Source of the DNA: Coleofasciculus sp. FACHB-1120
GTDB taxonomy: Bacteria; Cyanobacteriota; Cyanobacteriia; Cyanobacteriales; FACHB-T130
DNA: 64,000 nucleotides
Assembly: GCF_014698845.1 (NCBI RefSeq)
Contig: NZ_JACJTV010000026.1
Location: 1-64,000 of the forward strand
Direction of reading: 5' to 3'
Made by a program: the position numbers and the translations under genes. The stretch's first letter is position 1; each line of letters begins with the position of its first letter. Shown here in pieces: positions 35,919 to 45,344 of the stretch. The notes beneath the pieces were generated by a model that made no database searches, was not told the origin of the DNA, and saw only the letters and a list, made by a program, of their open reading frames with translations.

Positions 35919-36833
35919 ATGATTACCATCTTCTATTCAGATAAATTTCTTCAGCATGAAACCGGATATATGCATCCTGAACAGCCAGAGCGACTTACTG
36001 CTATTGTCGATAAATTGCGAAGCTCAACGATAGCCGAGCAAATCCAATGGGTGAGTCCTTCTAGCTCAAGAAATGTTATCCCAGCGATCGAACAAATTCA
36101 TTCCTCTAATTACATTCAGGAAGTTCGTACTTATTCTGAGCGGGGTTGGGGGTGTTTTGAATCAACTCAAATCTCGCCTCAAAGCTTTGAGGTTGCTTGC
36201 CTTGCAGTCAGTGCTTGGTTAGATGGTATTGATGTGGTTTCGCAGTTAAAACGTCCAGCTTTCGTTCTGGCAAGACCACCTGGACATCATGCCCTCAAAG
36301 ATGAAGGAATGGGTTTTTGTATTTTCTGCAATGCAGCGATCGCTGCCATTTACGCTCAATCCATCGGAATTCAGCGAGTTGGAATTCTTGATTGGGATGT
36401 ACATCACGGGAATGGAACCCAAGCAGCCGTAGAAAATATTCCCAACATGGCTTTCTGTTCCATTCATCAATCACCTGGCTATCCCCGTACTGGAAAGCCT
36501 GATGAACGGGGTAAGTATAACAATGTCTTGAATCTTCCGATTGCTCCAGGCAGTAATATACAGGATTACTGTAAGTTATTCGAGGAGAGAGTCATTCCCT
36601 TTTTTAAAGATTTTTGTCCGGATATCTTAATCATCAGTGCTGGGTATGATGCGAATCAAACAGACTTACTTTCTAAAATCAATTTACAGCCCCAAGATTA
36701 CAGCATCATCACTGATTATTGTTTAGAGATTACACCCAAAATATTATTTGGTTTAGAAGGCGGCTATGAATTGGAGAGCCTTTCTTCATCAGTACTTGAG
36801 ACTGTCAAACGATGCGTAGACGCATTTGTATGA
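35919..36833 (+). CDS. Histone-deacetylase-family amidohydrolase
   Basis: 304 residues of a class II HDAC / acetylpolyamine amidohydrolase-like enzyme. HPEQPERL starts the domain. The active site shows RPPGHHA and GFCIFCNAAIA, and the zinc site DWDVHHGNGT with the second Asp in SAGYDANQTD. GLEGGYELESL closes it. It probably removes acetyl groups from small amines or proteins in the cytosol. Bacterial members are common in cyanobacteria with unproven substrates. Convergent with pyrF-pyrE, 19 bases between stops. Confidence 0.92.
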   Translation: MITIFYSDKFLQHETGYMHPEQPERLTAIVDKLRSSTIAEQIQWVSPSSSRNVIPAIEQIHSSNYIQEVRTYSERGWGCFESTQISPQSFEVACLAVSAWLDGIDVVSQLKRPAFVLARPPGHHALKDEGMGFCIFCNAAIAAIYAQSIGIQRVGILDWDVHHGNGTQAAVENIPNMAFCSIHQSPGYPRTGKPDERGKYNNVLNLPIAPGSNIQDYCKLFEERVIPFFKDFCPDILIISAGYDANQTDLLSKINLQPQDYSIITDYCLEITPKILFGLEGGYELESLSSSVLETVKRCVDAFV

Positions 36834-36852
36834 TGACCTCCAATGGGCGAGG

Positions 36853-38295
36853 CTAATGGCTCAAAGCTTGGAATTGCTCGGAATTGATGCGCCCCGATTC
36901 GTACAGCGTTTCGGCAACTTCCCCCATTCTCAGGACAGAATGACCCCGATAGCCGTTTTCCTGAAGCCGATCTTTGACTCCTTTTTCATGGTCGATCAAC
37001 ACCACGATATCTTCGACATTTAATCCAGCATCTTTGAGTTTCGTTGCCCCCTTCATAGCGCTATTGCCGCTGATGAGAATATCATCGACAACGACAATGG
37101 TTTCTCCCGGCTGGAAATGACCCTCAATGACTCGTTGGGTGCCGTGAGATTTTACCTCCTTGCGCGGGAAAATCATCGGGCGGTCTAGGCGCAGCGCTAA
37201 CCCTGTAGCGGTGGGCAAGGAACCGTAAGGGATTCCGGCTATTCGGTCAAAATGCAAATGTTTGAGAATCTCGGCGTAAGCACTCAAGATTTGATGGAAG
37301 ATTTGCGGTTGGGAAATGATGACGCGCAGGTCGATGTAATAGGGGAAAATCTCTCCAGAGGCTTGCACGCGATCGCCAAACATAATGCAACCCAGGTCGT
37401 AAAGTTGCAAAATCAAATCTCGGTTGGGAGAATGTTGCAAGAAGCAGACATCCGGAAGCCACAAGTCACAGGTGGGGCTTTCCTGCACAATTCTGAAACG
37501 TTCTTCATTAACACTGTCGCGTAAGGCTTGGACAGCCTCAGCGGGGTGTTCGGTGGTTAATAAATCTGGGGGGACTGGCAGGAGTAGCCCTTCTCCATAG
37601 CTGTTTAAGCCAGCCGCTAGAATTTCACTTAAGTTTTGGTTTTCTGACCATCCCTGCACGAATATGAGGCGTTCTGGTGCGATATTGCGGATGCGAGTCA
37701 GAGTTTCCGGCATTGCAGCGCCTACTTCTAGCCCTAGTTGTTCTTGGGTGCCCCAAGTTTGCGCTTCTTTTATCAAATGCATGTAAAAGGGTAGCCCGGT
37801 GCCTGGATATTCTTGCAACACGGCGGCTGATGGGTTGTCAGTGGTACATAGCACAAAGACTGCTTTGCTCGGATAGACCAAAAAGGGAGCCGCTAAGTCA
37901 AGTCCTGGATAAGGACTCAAGGTGACAGCATCCACCTTCCAGTCTTCAAAGACGGTTTGGGCAAAAACGGTGCTGGTGTTGAGGTCGCCGTGCTTAGCGT
38001 CTAAAATCACTGGAATATCGGCGGGGATAGCGGCTAGGGTTTGCTGAAGGAGTTCTAAACCTGTTGCCCCCAGTGCTTGATAAAAGCCAAGCGTGAGTTT
38101 GTAGGCGCAGACTAAATCGGCGGTTTGGGCGATCGCAAATTGTAGGCGATCGCCGATGAGAGTGCGATCGCCCGCAGGGAGAATGGCACTAGCCCCATTG
38201 CGCTTTTCTAGATTCTCTATATCCGGGTCGAGGCTTGCGTACAGTAAGCTTTGATTGCGCTCGATTGCTTTAAGTAGCTTATCGAAGAAGTTCAT
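36853..38295 (-). CDS. pyrF-pyrE: Bifunctional orotidine-5'-phosphate decarboxylase / orotate phosphoribosyltransferase
   Basis: 480 residues catalysing the last two steps of de novo UMP synthesis. The N-terminal ~270 are OMP decarboxylase (ASLDPDIENLEK, VILDAKHGDLNTS, VTLSPYPG). The C-terminal ~190 are orotate phosphoribosyltransferase with the PRPP-binding motif VVVDDILISGNS and RGHSVLRMGEV. This F-E fusion order is characteristic of cyanobacteria; eukaryotic UMP synthase has the reverse order. Both active sites look complete. ATG start at 38295. Confidence 0.93.
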   Translation of the reverse strand: MNFFDKLLKAIERNQSLLYASLDPDIENLEKRNGASAILPAGDRTLIGDRLQFAIAQTADLVCAYKLTLGFYQALGATGLELLQQTLAAIPADIPVILDAKHGDLNTSTVFAQTVFEDWKVDAVTLSPYPGLDLAAPFLVYPSKAVFVLCTTDNPSAAVLQEYPGTGLPFYMHLIKEAQTWGTQEQLGLEVGAAMPETLTRIRNIAPERLIFVQGWSENQNLSEILAAGLNSYGEGLLLPVPPDLLTTEHPAEAVQALRDSVNEERFRIVQESPTCDLWLPDVCFLQHSPNRDLILQLYDLGCIMFGDRVQASGEIFPYYIDLRVIISQPQIFHQILSAYAEILKHLHFDRIAGIPYGSLPTATGLALRLDRPMIFPRKEVKSHGTQRVIEGHFQPGETIVVVDDILISGNSAMKGATKLKDAGLNVEDIVVLIDHEKGVKDRLQENGYRGHSVLRMGEVAETLYESGRINSEQFQALSH

Positions 38296-38382
38296 AGGTG
38301 TTTTTTTTAGAGGCGATTGCTACCGATGAGAAGGAGAGCGCGACAGGTGGCTATAAAACTTAGGCACTTTCGTCTGCTTGCC

Positions 38383-38892
38383 TTAGCTAAGGTTCATATA
38401 TATTCTTGCTACTGTATCTGGATCGTCGTTACCAGTAGTATAGTCCACTTCAAATCCGTGTTTTCTATACCATTCAAGCAGCTTAGGGTTATTATCACTA
38501 TCCCTCTTAACGACCTTTCCGAAAATAAGTTTTATACCCTTCTTGGAAGCGTGTTTAATTACGAACTGTAGAAGATAAGAACCTAATCCTCTTTTGCGGT
38601 AGTTTTTTTTCTTACTTCGATTCAAGACTATTTTTAGAAAAACATCCCAAAAGTTTTGGGGAATGTGAATAACTTCATCGTAGATATTAAGGTCTGCTAA
38701 TAATAGTTTATCCGGCGGGTACCGGACACAGTTAGCTTCGCCCACCTTTATCCCTCGATGTTTTAACCTCACGTAAATGCACTTATCATCATCCATTTCT
38801 AGGCACAACTCATATTTTCGACCTTTGTTATCCGAGAAGATAAATTTCTCCGGCTGTTCAGATATTAAATCGCTTTTCTCTTGAAATGACAT
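38383..38892 (-). CDS. GNAT-family N-acetyltransferase
   Basis: 169 residues. Acetyl-CoA motif A is KRGLGSYLLQFVIKHA (about 100-115), and motif B is PKLLEWYRKHGFEVDY. The N-terminal ~60 residues form a beta-rich substrate-binding half. Unlike the two GNAT remnants at the left end, this copy is complete. Substrate unknown. Confidence 0.85.
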   Translation of the reverse strand: MSFQEKSDLISEQPEKFIFSDNKGRKYELCLEMDDDKCIYVRLKHRGIKVGEANCVRYPPDKLLLADLNIYDEVIHIPQNFWDVFLKIVLNRSKKKNYRKRGLGSYLLQFVIKHASKKGIKLIFGKVVKRDSDNNPKLLEWYRKHGFEVDYTTGNDDPDTVARIYMNLS

Positions 38893-39000
38893 CTTTGCAG
38901 TATTTTCATTTGTACGACAGATTTATTCTAGTATTTTGCTTGGAAATTGCATAAAATCAGATGAGCAATGCCCATCCTCCAACTAAGTTTCAATGTATTC

Positions 39001-39050
39001 AGTCCGTTTTAACGGACTTTAGTTATTAGCCAGGAGTTTAAACTCCTGGC
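39001..39050. repeat. Paired palindromes (REP-like)
   Basis: AGTCCGTTTTAACGGACT (39001-39018) is an 8-bp-arm hairpin. Ten bases later a perfect 22-bp palindrome (39029-39050) centred on TTTAAA follows, left arm GCCAGGAGTTT. Double-hairpin units of this form are dispersed in cyanobacterial spacers. It sits just after the stop of the TPR gene and could end its transcript. Confidence 0.7.
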
Positions 39051-39057
39051 GGGCTGA

Positions 39058-40929
39058 CTACATCGATTCCTTATATCTTTCTAAAATTTGGGGAATATAA
39101 TCGTAGCCATCAACACCGATAAGGGCGATGATTTGTGGGCGCGATTGTTGCAATTTTTTCTGGAACGCTTCTGCTCCCATTTGTCCTTGCAAGATGGTGA
39201 GTAAGCCTGCGGTTTTCCGCCACTCTTCCGCAGCAATCTGCTCTAGGAGATACATTCCCAGGCTACCTGTAAGGATTGTTTTATCGATGTTTTGCAGACT
39301 ATAGTGGGCTTCGGATAAGTAAGCTAAGTTTCGCCCTTGCAGGTATAAATCGCCGGAAAATTGGGCGGCTTGTAAGCCGGATTCCAGGTATTTAATCGCT
39401 TCTTGGGGTTGTTCTACTATCAACAAGGCAATGCCCAAACTACTGCAACAAAGGGCTTTACTTTGACCGTCGCCTAATCGTTCTGATAACTGCAATCCTT
39501 GTTGCAAATAGTTAATGGCTGTCTCGTAAACTTCGGGTTCTACTTGTTCTAATTGTTGTGCTTGGAAAACTTCGCTATAGCCGAGATTAGCGAGGGCATT
39601 GGCTTCTCCTAATCTGTCTCCCGTTTGACGAGAGAGAATTAAAGCCCGTTGGCTATAGCTGATGGCTTCGGCATAGTTTTTTTGCGCGACGCAGGTGCGA
39701 CTGAGGTGATTGAAATTGGCAATTTCACAAGGGCGATCGCCTGCATTTCTGGCGATTTCTAAGGCTTGTTCGTGAAATGCGATCGCGTCTGCATATCGAC
39801 CTTGCGCCCGCTGGGAATAGCCCATTAAGGTCAAAATCCGAGCTTTTTCTTGCGTGCCTTCCACTTGTCGTAGCGGTGCATCTAGATAGTCAAGGGTCGT
39901 GCGGAGATTTGCACCGGAAAATGAGGCGAAAATGCCCCCGTAGAGGGGGAAATATTGCCGCTGGGAAAAGGTTCTGAGGATTTGTAGGGTAATTTGAAAA
40001 CAGCCATTCACTAAGCGATCGCGCGAACTAGAATTGAGAATCGTCGCCTGATTCAAGCCATTCGCTAACTGCGACCAAATAACGGCAAAAGTCAGAAAAG
40101 TGGAAATCGACAGCTTCGCGCCCACTTTGGAGTCGTAAACCAGCTTGTCGAACCAGTTCACCAACCCCCGCTGCAAGTATTGCAAAATTACCGTTAATTC
40201 AACGAAGGAAATCAAGTCAGGCGGTTGTTTGCCTACGAATTCGATTAATGATTCGTTGAGGGAAATCGTGTGGAATAATGCCTGAGGATAGGGGCTATTG
40301 ACTTGTTTTTCCCAAACTGCCCAAGGGCCACTTTGCGCCGATGTGCCTTCAAATCCTAAGGAGCGATTTTGGTCGTAGATCCAGCTTACCAGGTGGCCTT
40401 CCAAGCGTTGCCAAGATTCCAAGCCACGGACAAGACCTTCAGCAAGTTGCTGCACATCTCGATCTTGTTCAGGATGGGTAATTTCTGGCGCTTGTTGCTT
40501 TAGTGCAGATGCCAACTGCGATAAGTTCAAAGGTTGCGCTAAATTGGGGTCGATCACCCGTAATAAAGCTGCTAGCTTATCGTCTGATGGGGAAGCGATA
40601 ATTTGTTGAACAGCGGTAGCGATCGCATCCGTCGCCCGATTCTTTTCCTGCGCCCGTTCCCATTCTCCCCGAATCGTTTGCATCGCCCTCAAGGTACGAG
40701 TCGCTTTGGCAAGCTTCATTTCATCCTTTTGCGTGTCCACCTGTTGCTGGGTAGCGCTTAAGGTTTCTTCCAAAACTCGCTCGAAAATTTCGCCCGTACC
40801 CGGAGTCACATCCTTGACGAGCATTTTGTACACCTGTTCTTTCGAGCGAATCTGCCCTTTGAGGGTGGTTTGTACAATTTGGTCGATTAATTGTAGATAG
40901 CGATCGCGCAAAGGCAGAGAGTCTGTCAT
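39058..40929 (-). CDS. Tetratricopeptide-repeat protein
   Basis: 623 residues. The N-terminal ~360 are helical without a recognised family (DRYLQLIDQIVQTTLKGQIR at the start). About six TPRs follow (365-580), e.g. YADAIAFHEQALEIARNAGD, YAEAISYSQRALILSRQTGD and AINYLQQGLQLSERLGDGQS. No signal peptide. TPRs mediate protein-protein contacts; partner unknown. The architecture looks like a conserved cyanobacterial family. Confidence 0.8.
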   Translation of the reverse strand: MTDSLPLRDRYLQLIDQIVQTTLKGQIRSKEQVYKMLVKDVTPGTGEIFERVLEETLSATQQQVDTQKDEMKLAKATRTLRAMQTIRGEWERAQEKNRATDAIATAVQQIIASPSDDKLAALLRVIDPNLAQPLNLSQLASALKQQAPEITHPEQDRDVQQLAEGLVRGLESWQRLEGHLVSWIYDQNRSLGFEGTSAQSGPWAVWEKQVNSPYPQALFHTISLNESLIEFVGKQPPDLISFVELTVILQYLQRGLVNWFDKLVYDSKVGAKLSISTFLTFAVIWSQLANGLNQATILNSSSRDRLVNGCFQITLQILRTFSQRQYFPLYGGIFASFSGANLRTTLDYLDAPLRQVEGTQEKARILTLMGYSQRAQGRYADAIAFHEQALEIARNAGDRPCEIANFNHLSRTCVAQKNYAEAISYSQRALILSRQTGDRLGEANALANLGYSEVFQAQQLEQVEPEVYETAINYLQQGLQLSERLGDGQSKALCCSSLGIALLIVEQPQEAIKYLESGLQAAQFSGDLYLQGRNLAYLSEAHYSLQNIDKTILTGSLGMYLLEQIAAEEWRKTAGLLTILQGQMGAEAFQKKLQQSRPQIIALIGVDGYDYIPQILERYKESM

Positions 40930-40973
40930 GGGGAGTGGTTAAGTGGAATTGTAGGCAATACTGTTCGGTTCGC

Positions 40974-41048
40974 TTCTCCCCTGTTTTGCTCCCGCTTCCC
41001 TTGCAGGGAGGGGGTTAGACTTACCTTTCCTTTTTTAAGAGGGGAGAA
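40974..41048. repeat. Imperfect inverted repeat between divergent genes
   Basis: TTCTCCCC (40974-40981) and GGGGAGAA (41041-41048) bracket C-rich and G-rich blocks, including CCCTTGCAGGG. It resembles intergenic repeats found elsewhere in the window. Confidence 0.4.
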
Positions 41049-41127
41049 AATAACTTATTTACTTTGCAGTGTACTGAATAATTTACTGAGTTCGCATACT
41101 ACAAAGTGTGGAGAAACACTAACGCTG

Positions 41128-42009
41128 ATGTTTGCCGATTTTCTACCCTCCCAAGTTCAGCAGTTGCGCGAGTCCGCATCCATCGCCCTTGCTCAAAAAA
41201 TTGAACGTCAGGCGATTAAAACTCCTCTCTCGCCACAACCGATAGCTACAGCTTACGTCCATCAGGGGAACGGTGGCACCCCAATTCTGTTACTACCCGG
41301 TTTTGATAGTTCGGTGCTAGAGTTCCGCTGCTTGCTACCACTACTCGCCGCCCAAAATGAAACGTGGACGGTAGATTTGTTGGGATTTGGCTTTACAGAT
41401 CGAGTGCAGGGAATTTTGTATAACCCCGACGCCATCAAGACACACCTGTATTACTTCTGGAAAACTTACATCCAAGTGCCAGTTATGTTGGTAGGCGCTT
41501 CGATGGGAGGTGCAGCAGCAATTGACTTCACCCTCACTTACCCGCACGCTGTCAAAAAGCTGGTGTTAATTGACAGTGTAGGTTTCAGCGGTAGCTTCCC
41601 GCTTGCCTCCTATCTCTTTCCTCCCTTAGACTTTCTGGCAGTCGAATATTGGCGTCAGCGCAAACTCCAAGCGCTGTTATGGGGCAGCACTTTTGGCAAC
41701 TTGGAACCGACTGCAATTGAGGCGATTCGGTGTGCGGCGCTGCACATGGAAATGCCCGGTTGGCACGAAGCAATCATCGCGTTTATGAAAAGTGGCGGTT
41801 ACTGGAATTTAGCGGGTAGAATTCCGCAAATCGATAAGCGGACGCTGATTCTGTGGGGAGAGGCGGATGATATGTTGGGTACGGATGATGCCGAGAGGTT
41901 TAAGAGAGCGATCGCTCATTCTCAACTAATTTGGATCGAGAATTGCGGGCACGTTCCTCAATTTGAACAGCCAGAGATTACCGCTAAGCATATTTTGGCT
42001 TTTAGGTGA
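41128..42009 (+). CDS. Alpha/beta-hydrolase-fold enzyme
   Basis: 293 residues. Nucleophile in GASMGG (S125), LLPGF oxyanion region, Asp in LWGEADDMLG and His in NCGHVPQFEQP, so the triad is complete. The composition fits plain cytosolic hydrolases (esterase, haloalkane-dehalogenase-like or C-C hydrolase). A rhodanese gene follows by 61 bases on the same strand and may share its transcript. Substrate unknown. Confidence 0.88.
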   Translation: MFADFLPSQVQQLRESASIALAQKIERQAIKTPLSPQPIATAYVHQGNGGTPILLLPGFDSSVLEFRCLLPLLAAQNETWTVDLLGFGFTDRVQGILYNPDAIKTHLYYFWKTYIQVPVMLVGASMGGAAAIDFTLTYPHAVKKLVLIDSVGFSGSFPLASYLFPPLDFLAVEYWRQRKLQALLWGSTFGNLEPTAIEAIRCAALHMEMPGWHEAIIAFMKSGGYWNLAGRIPQIDKRTLILWGEADDMLGTDDAERFKRAIAHSQLIWIENCGHVPQFEQPEITAKHILAFR

Positions 42010-42070
42010 TTTTAGGATTTATTTTTAACGCAAAGGTACGCAAAGGAGTTTTAAGGGTAGCGTTAAAGCT

Positions 42071-42925
42071 ATGAATCAGGATTCTCTCGCTCATCGATGG
42101 GTAGTCAGTGCAGAAGCAGCGAAGGAATTAATTGAGCTGGATGCGACGATTTTAGATGTTCGCAATCCAGTTGCCTGGTTGCTTGGGCATATTTCTGGCG
42201 CTGTTCATGTCACTTGGCAGCAATTCTCGCAACAACAATCACCAAATAAGGGAAAGTTGATTGAGAATCCAGAAATTTTGGAAGAAAAACTTCGCGCTGT
42301 CGGCATTTGTAACAATAAACCTGTCGTTGTTGTTGGCAATCCAGCGCACAATTTTGGTGAAGAAGGGCGCATTGTTTGGATGTTACGCACTCTAGGACAT
42401 TCACAAGCCGTCTTTGTCGATGGGGGACATTCAGCGCTTGTTAAAGCAGGTGTCCCGATTGTGTGGGGAGTGACTCAACCCAAACCTGGCAATTTTGTTG
42501 TGCAACGAACTTCCTTATGGGAAATTCAGCGCGATGAACTCAAAGCCAATCTTTCCGCTAAAGAAATATCCCAAGATTTCATTGTCATTGATACCCGCGA
42601 AGCAAGGGAATATGCAGGAACTCCCGCTTACGGCGAACAGCGGGGAGGACATCTCCCTGGTGCGGTGCATTTCTACTTCCAAGATTTGAAAGATGCTAAG
42701 GGGAATTTGCTGCCTCGTGACCAGATTATTGATAAGTTGGAAAGATTAGGAATTCAGCATCATACTCCTATTATTACTTATTGTACAGGCGGCATCCGCT
42801 CAGCTTTCTTCACGGCTGTACTTGTTGATTTAGGATTTAATAATGTAAAAAATTATGCAGGTTCAATGTTAGAGTGGTCAGCTTTGCCAGCCAATCATTA
42901 TCCTCTAAAATCTGAATCCAAATAG
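42071..42925 (+). CDS. Two-domain rhodanese-like sulfurtransferase
   Basis: 284 residues: two rhodanese domains (about 10-135 and 150-280). The second has the catalytic cysteine loop ITYCTGGIRS (C238). The first has VVVVGNPAHNFGEEGR at that position, with no cysteine, so it is structural only. The arrangement is typical of thiosulfate or mercaptopyruvate sulfurtransferases, which move sulfane sulfur to cyanide or other thiols. The CTGGIR loop differs from classical CRxGxT. Confidence 0.88.
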   Translation: MNQDSLAHRWVVSAEAAKELIELDATILDVRNPVAWLLGHISGAVHVTWQQFSQQQSPNKGKLIENPEILEEKLRAVGICNNKPVVVVGNPAHNFGEEGRIVWMLRTLGHSQAVFVDGGHSALVKAGVPIVWGVTQPKPGNFVVQRTSLWEIQRDELKANLSAKEISQDFIVIDTREAREYAGTPAYGEQRGGHLPGAVHFYFQDLKDAKGNLLPRDQIIDKLERLGIQHHTPIITYCTGGIRSAFFTAVLVDLGFNNVKNYAGSMLEWSALPANHYPLKSESK

Positions 42926-42941
42926 GAAAAATAAATTAAGA

Positions 42942-43058
42942 GGATGTCTGAAAAGTCATAATCGAGACGCTTAAACGGTAGAGATCCCCCCCTGCCCCCT
43001 TAAAAAGAGGGACTCATGAGTTGATTCTCCCCCCTTCAAAAAGGGGGCAGGGGGGGAT
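42942..43058. repeat. Partial MITE-like element with C/G-rich inverted repeat
   Basis: GGATGTCTGAAAAGT (42942-42956) matches the terminal repeat of the element at 45345-45553 with one mismatch, and AGAGATCCCC follows at the same distance (~38 bases) in both. An 18-bp perfect inverted repeat (42984-43001 with 43041-43058; ATCCCCCCCTGCCCCCTT) follows. The right terminal repeat is not found, so this copy is incomplete. Confidence 0.6.
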
Positions 43059-43140
43059 TTCGCCTTGGCGAATCAATTAAGATTCCTATATAAATAATTT
43101 AGTTTTGTTTAGAAATAAATTTTAGAATAATAAACAACCT

Positions 43141-43896
43141 TTATTGAGGCATTTTCAGGGCTTTACCAATGTACATAACTGAAATATTGTTGCTAATTCC
43201 TACTTGAAATTTACCTGTTTTTTTGTAGTAAATATAAGCAAGCAAGTTTTTATAAATGCTTTCACCAAATATATTAAACCCTTTAATTTCTATACTGCTA
43301 AATCCCTGGCTATGCATTAAGGTTGTTAATTCTTGCGGTTTAATAAACTGATTCCAATCGTGAATACCACGAGGAATCTCCTGTAAAATATTTTCTAGTA
43401 GCCAAATCATAATGAATTTGGATAGAAAAGTCTTATTAATTGTGTCAAATAAAAATAAACCATTTGGCTTTAGAATTCTATGTATTTCAGAAATTGTCTG
43501 TCGTAAATCTGCCACATGTTCTAAAACATCAACACAAACGACAATATCAAAGGTATTGGCACGATAAGGGAGATTTTCAGAATATCCGTGTTGATAGTCA
43601 ATCTGAAGTCCGCTTAGCGATGCATGATCTTGAGCTTGTTGAATACATTTAGCAGATTGGTCGATTCCTGAGACTTTTACTCCTCTTTTCGCCATAAATT
43701 CGCAGGTAAATCCGCCGCCACATCCAACATCTAAGGCTTGCAATCCTTGCCAATTTGAAACATGGCGATCGAAAAAATCAAATCGGGGTTGATTAAGATG
43801 ATAGAGAGCATAGATTTTCTCGTCTTCCTGCCACCACCTATCGGCACTCAAATCATAAAATTTTAAGTCGTTTTTTTTCAAGGATTTGCTTTCCAT
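43141..43896 (-). CDS. UbiG-like class I SAM-dependent methyltransferase
   Basis: 251 residues. The SAM motif LDVGCGGGFTCEFMAKRG (about 54-71) and post-motif ENLPYRANTFDIVVCVDVLEHV are clear. The N-terminal FYDLSADRWWQ and C-terminal IPRGIHDWNQFIKPQEL resemble UbiG, the ubiquinone O-methyltransferase. Cyanobacteria make plastoquinone, not ubiquinone, so the true substrate is likely another hydroxyl or quinone compound. Tandem TATCTAAGG repeats lie ~30 bases upstream of the start. Confidence 0.85.
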   Translation of the reverse strand: MESKSLKKNDLKFYDLSADRWWQEDEKIYALYHLNQPRFDFFDRHVSNWQGLQALDVGCGGGFTCEFMAKRGVKVSGIDQSAKCIQQAQDHASLSGLQIDYQHGYSENLPYRANTFDIVVCVDVLEHVADLRQTISEIHRILKPNGLFLFDTINKTFLSKFIMIWLLENILQEIPRGIHDWNQFIKPQELTTLMHSQGFSSIEIKGFNIFGESIYKNLLAYIYYKKTGKFQVGISNNISVMYIGKALKMPQ

Positions 43897-43927
43897 CCTG
43901 TATCTGGGAAGGTTGATAGGACAAACG

Positions 43928-43968
43928 TATCTAAGGTATCTAAGGTATCTAAGGTAAGGTATCTAAGG
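43928..43968. repeat. Tandem TATCTAAGG repeat
   Basis: Three contiguous 9-bp copies, a 5-bp partial copy and one more full copy. The array lies 31 bases upstream of the methyltransferase start and may vary in length by slippage. The rest of the spacer up to 44249 carries the ccmK3 promoter region, but no clear promoter boxes stand out. Confidence 0.8.
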
Positions 43969-44249
43969 TAATTTTAGTCACTGCTTCAGTGGAAAAATTA
44001 TGCTGACATTGCGGACTCAATCATTCCACTTCTAGCCTATCGGCATCTAGTAGGATGCCCTTTATGAAAGGTAGCGATCGCTATCTTCGCCACATCTGAA
44101 CACAAAAGCTAGCCTATACTGCCCGTAGCCGCGCTTCTCGCTTTGTCTCCAGAAGCACAAATCTTAAATCTAAAATCAAAAATATTATCACAAGCCTCGT
44201 ACAATGAAATATTGCTGGGAATATTGCTGGGAATGAAGGAGCTGATTTT

Positions 44250-44561
44250 ATGCCACAGGCAGTGGGAACGATTGAAACGTTAGGGTTCCCAGCTGTACTA
44301 GCAGCAGCAGACGCAATGGTTAAAGCTGGTGCAGTCACGCTGGTTCATTATGCACTTGTAGAAAAAGGGAACTTTATGGTTTCCGTTCGGGGAAAAGTTT
44401 CTGAAGTCAACATCGCTGTTGAGGCAGGGATTAAAGCCGCAGAGACAGTCTACGGAGGTCAAGTCATCTCCCACTACATCATCCCCAATCCTACTGAAAA
44501 TGTTGAGACTATTATGCCCATTCATTTTACCGAGAAAGTTGAACAGTTCCGTATGTCGTAG
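44250..44561 (+). CDS. ccmK3: Carboxysome shell protein CcmK3
   Basis: 103 residues, single BMC domain forming shell hexamer tiles of the beta-carboxysome. MPQAVGTIETLGFPAVLAAADAMVK and SHYIIPNPTENV match CcmK3. At the central pore, where CcmK1/2/4 have GS(G/A)R, this protein has VEKGNF, as in CcmK3. CcmK3 does not form homohexamers well and assembles with CcmK4. GAAGGAG lies upstream. ccmK4 follows by 214 bases. This satellite pair lies apart from the main ccmKLMNO cluster, which is not in the window. Confidence 0.93.
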   Translation: MPQAVGTIETLGFPAVLAAADAMVKAGAVTLVHYALVEKGNFMVSVRGKVSEVNIAVEAGIKAAETVYGGQVISHYIIPNPTENVETIMPIHFTEKVEQFRMS

Positions 44562-44775
44562 TTGGTTAACAATCGAAACTTAATTTCGGGTGGATATTGC
44601 CAGCCATCCCAGAAAGTCTGGAGATTTTGTTTACTCGATTGTTTGGTCTTTTGTCAAGTCAAAAAGTTGGAAAGTGAAGGCAAGGGGCATTTCCATCAAA
44701 AGGTGCATCGAAAATTCGTACAATTAGTTATTAGCTCCACGTAACTCAATTAAATTCAAATTCAGGAGATAGCCA

Positions 44776-45111
44776 ATGCCACAGGCAGTTGGATCGATAG
44801 AAACGAAAGGCTTTCCTGCTGTCCTAGCAGCGGCAGATGCAATGGTTAAAGCTGGAAGAGTTACCCTAGTCGGATATATCCGAGTTGGTAGCGCCCGTTT
44901 TAATGTCAATATTCGGGGCGATGTTTCAGAGGTGAAAACTTCAATGGAGGCGGGAATTGCCGCAGTAGAAAAAGTTTATGGTGGCGTTGTAGAATCCTGG
45001 GTGATTATTCCCCGTCCCCATGAAAATGTTGTAAGCGTTCTGCCAATTGGCTTTACTGAAGAAGTGCAACAGTACCGAGATGCTGTGGAACAGCCGATAG
45101 TACGCAGGTAA
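44776..45111 (+). CDS. ccmK4: Carboxysome shell protein CcmK4
   Basis: 111 residues, single BMC domain. The CcmK4 signatures are VKAGRVTLVGYIRVGSARF (pore GSAR) and SWVIIPRPHENVVSVLPI. It forms shell hexamers, alone or mixed with CcmK3, that tune metabolite passage into the carboxysome. CAGGAG precedes the ATG by eight bases. The gene follows ccmK3 and ends before a strong terminator at 45191. Confidence 0.95.
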   Translation: MPQAVGSIETKGFPAVLAAADAMVKAGRVTLVGYIRVGSARFNVNIRGDVSEVKTSMEAGIAAVEKVYGGVVESWVIIPRPHENVVSVLPIGFTEEVQQYRDAVEQPIVRR

Positions 45112-45190
45112 AGAAAGTGCATTTGTGCTGTTAGCATAGCGGCGCTTTCTTGGCGCACTGAGTGCTGATTTATATCAAAGCTTGTGGTGA

Positions 45191-45222
45191 AACCCGTTTT
45201 CTAGTAGAAAACGGGTTTTTTT
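45191..45222 (+). terminator. Rho-independent terminator of ccmK3-ccmK4
   Basis: AACCCGTTTTC pairs with GAAAACGGGTT across a 5-base loop, followed by a run of T. It lies 80 bases after the ccmK4 stop and defines the 3' end of the pair. Confidence 0.9.
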
Positions 45223-45344
45223 ATCTGGAAATTCTTAGTTGCGTAGGTTGGGCGAATCGCTACTCAACCCCAAAGTTGTAGAGGTTCGATGGGCAGAGGG
45301 CGAGCGTTACCCATCCTACAGATAATTAAAACGACATATTTAGA

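Noticed and set aside
43141-43896. Naming the methyltransferase UbiG
   Set aside because: Cyanobacteria do not make ubiquinone, so the symbol would imply an unsupported reaction.
43928-43968. Tandem repeat considered as a CRISPR array
   Set aside because: Units are 9 bp and contiguous, without spacers or cas genes.
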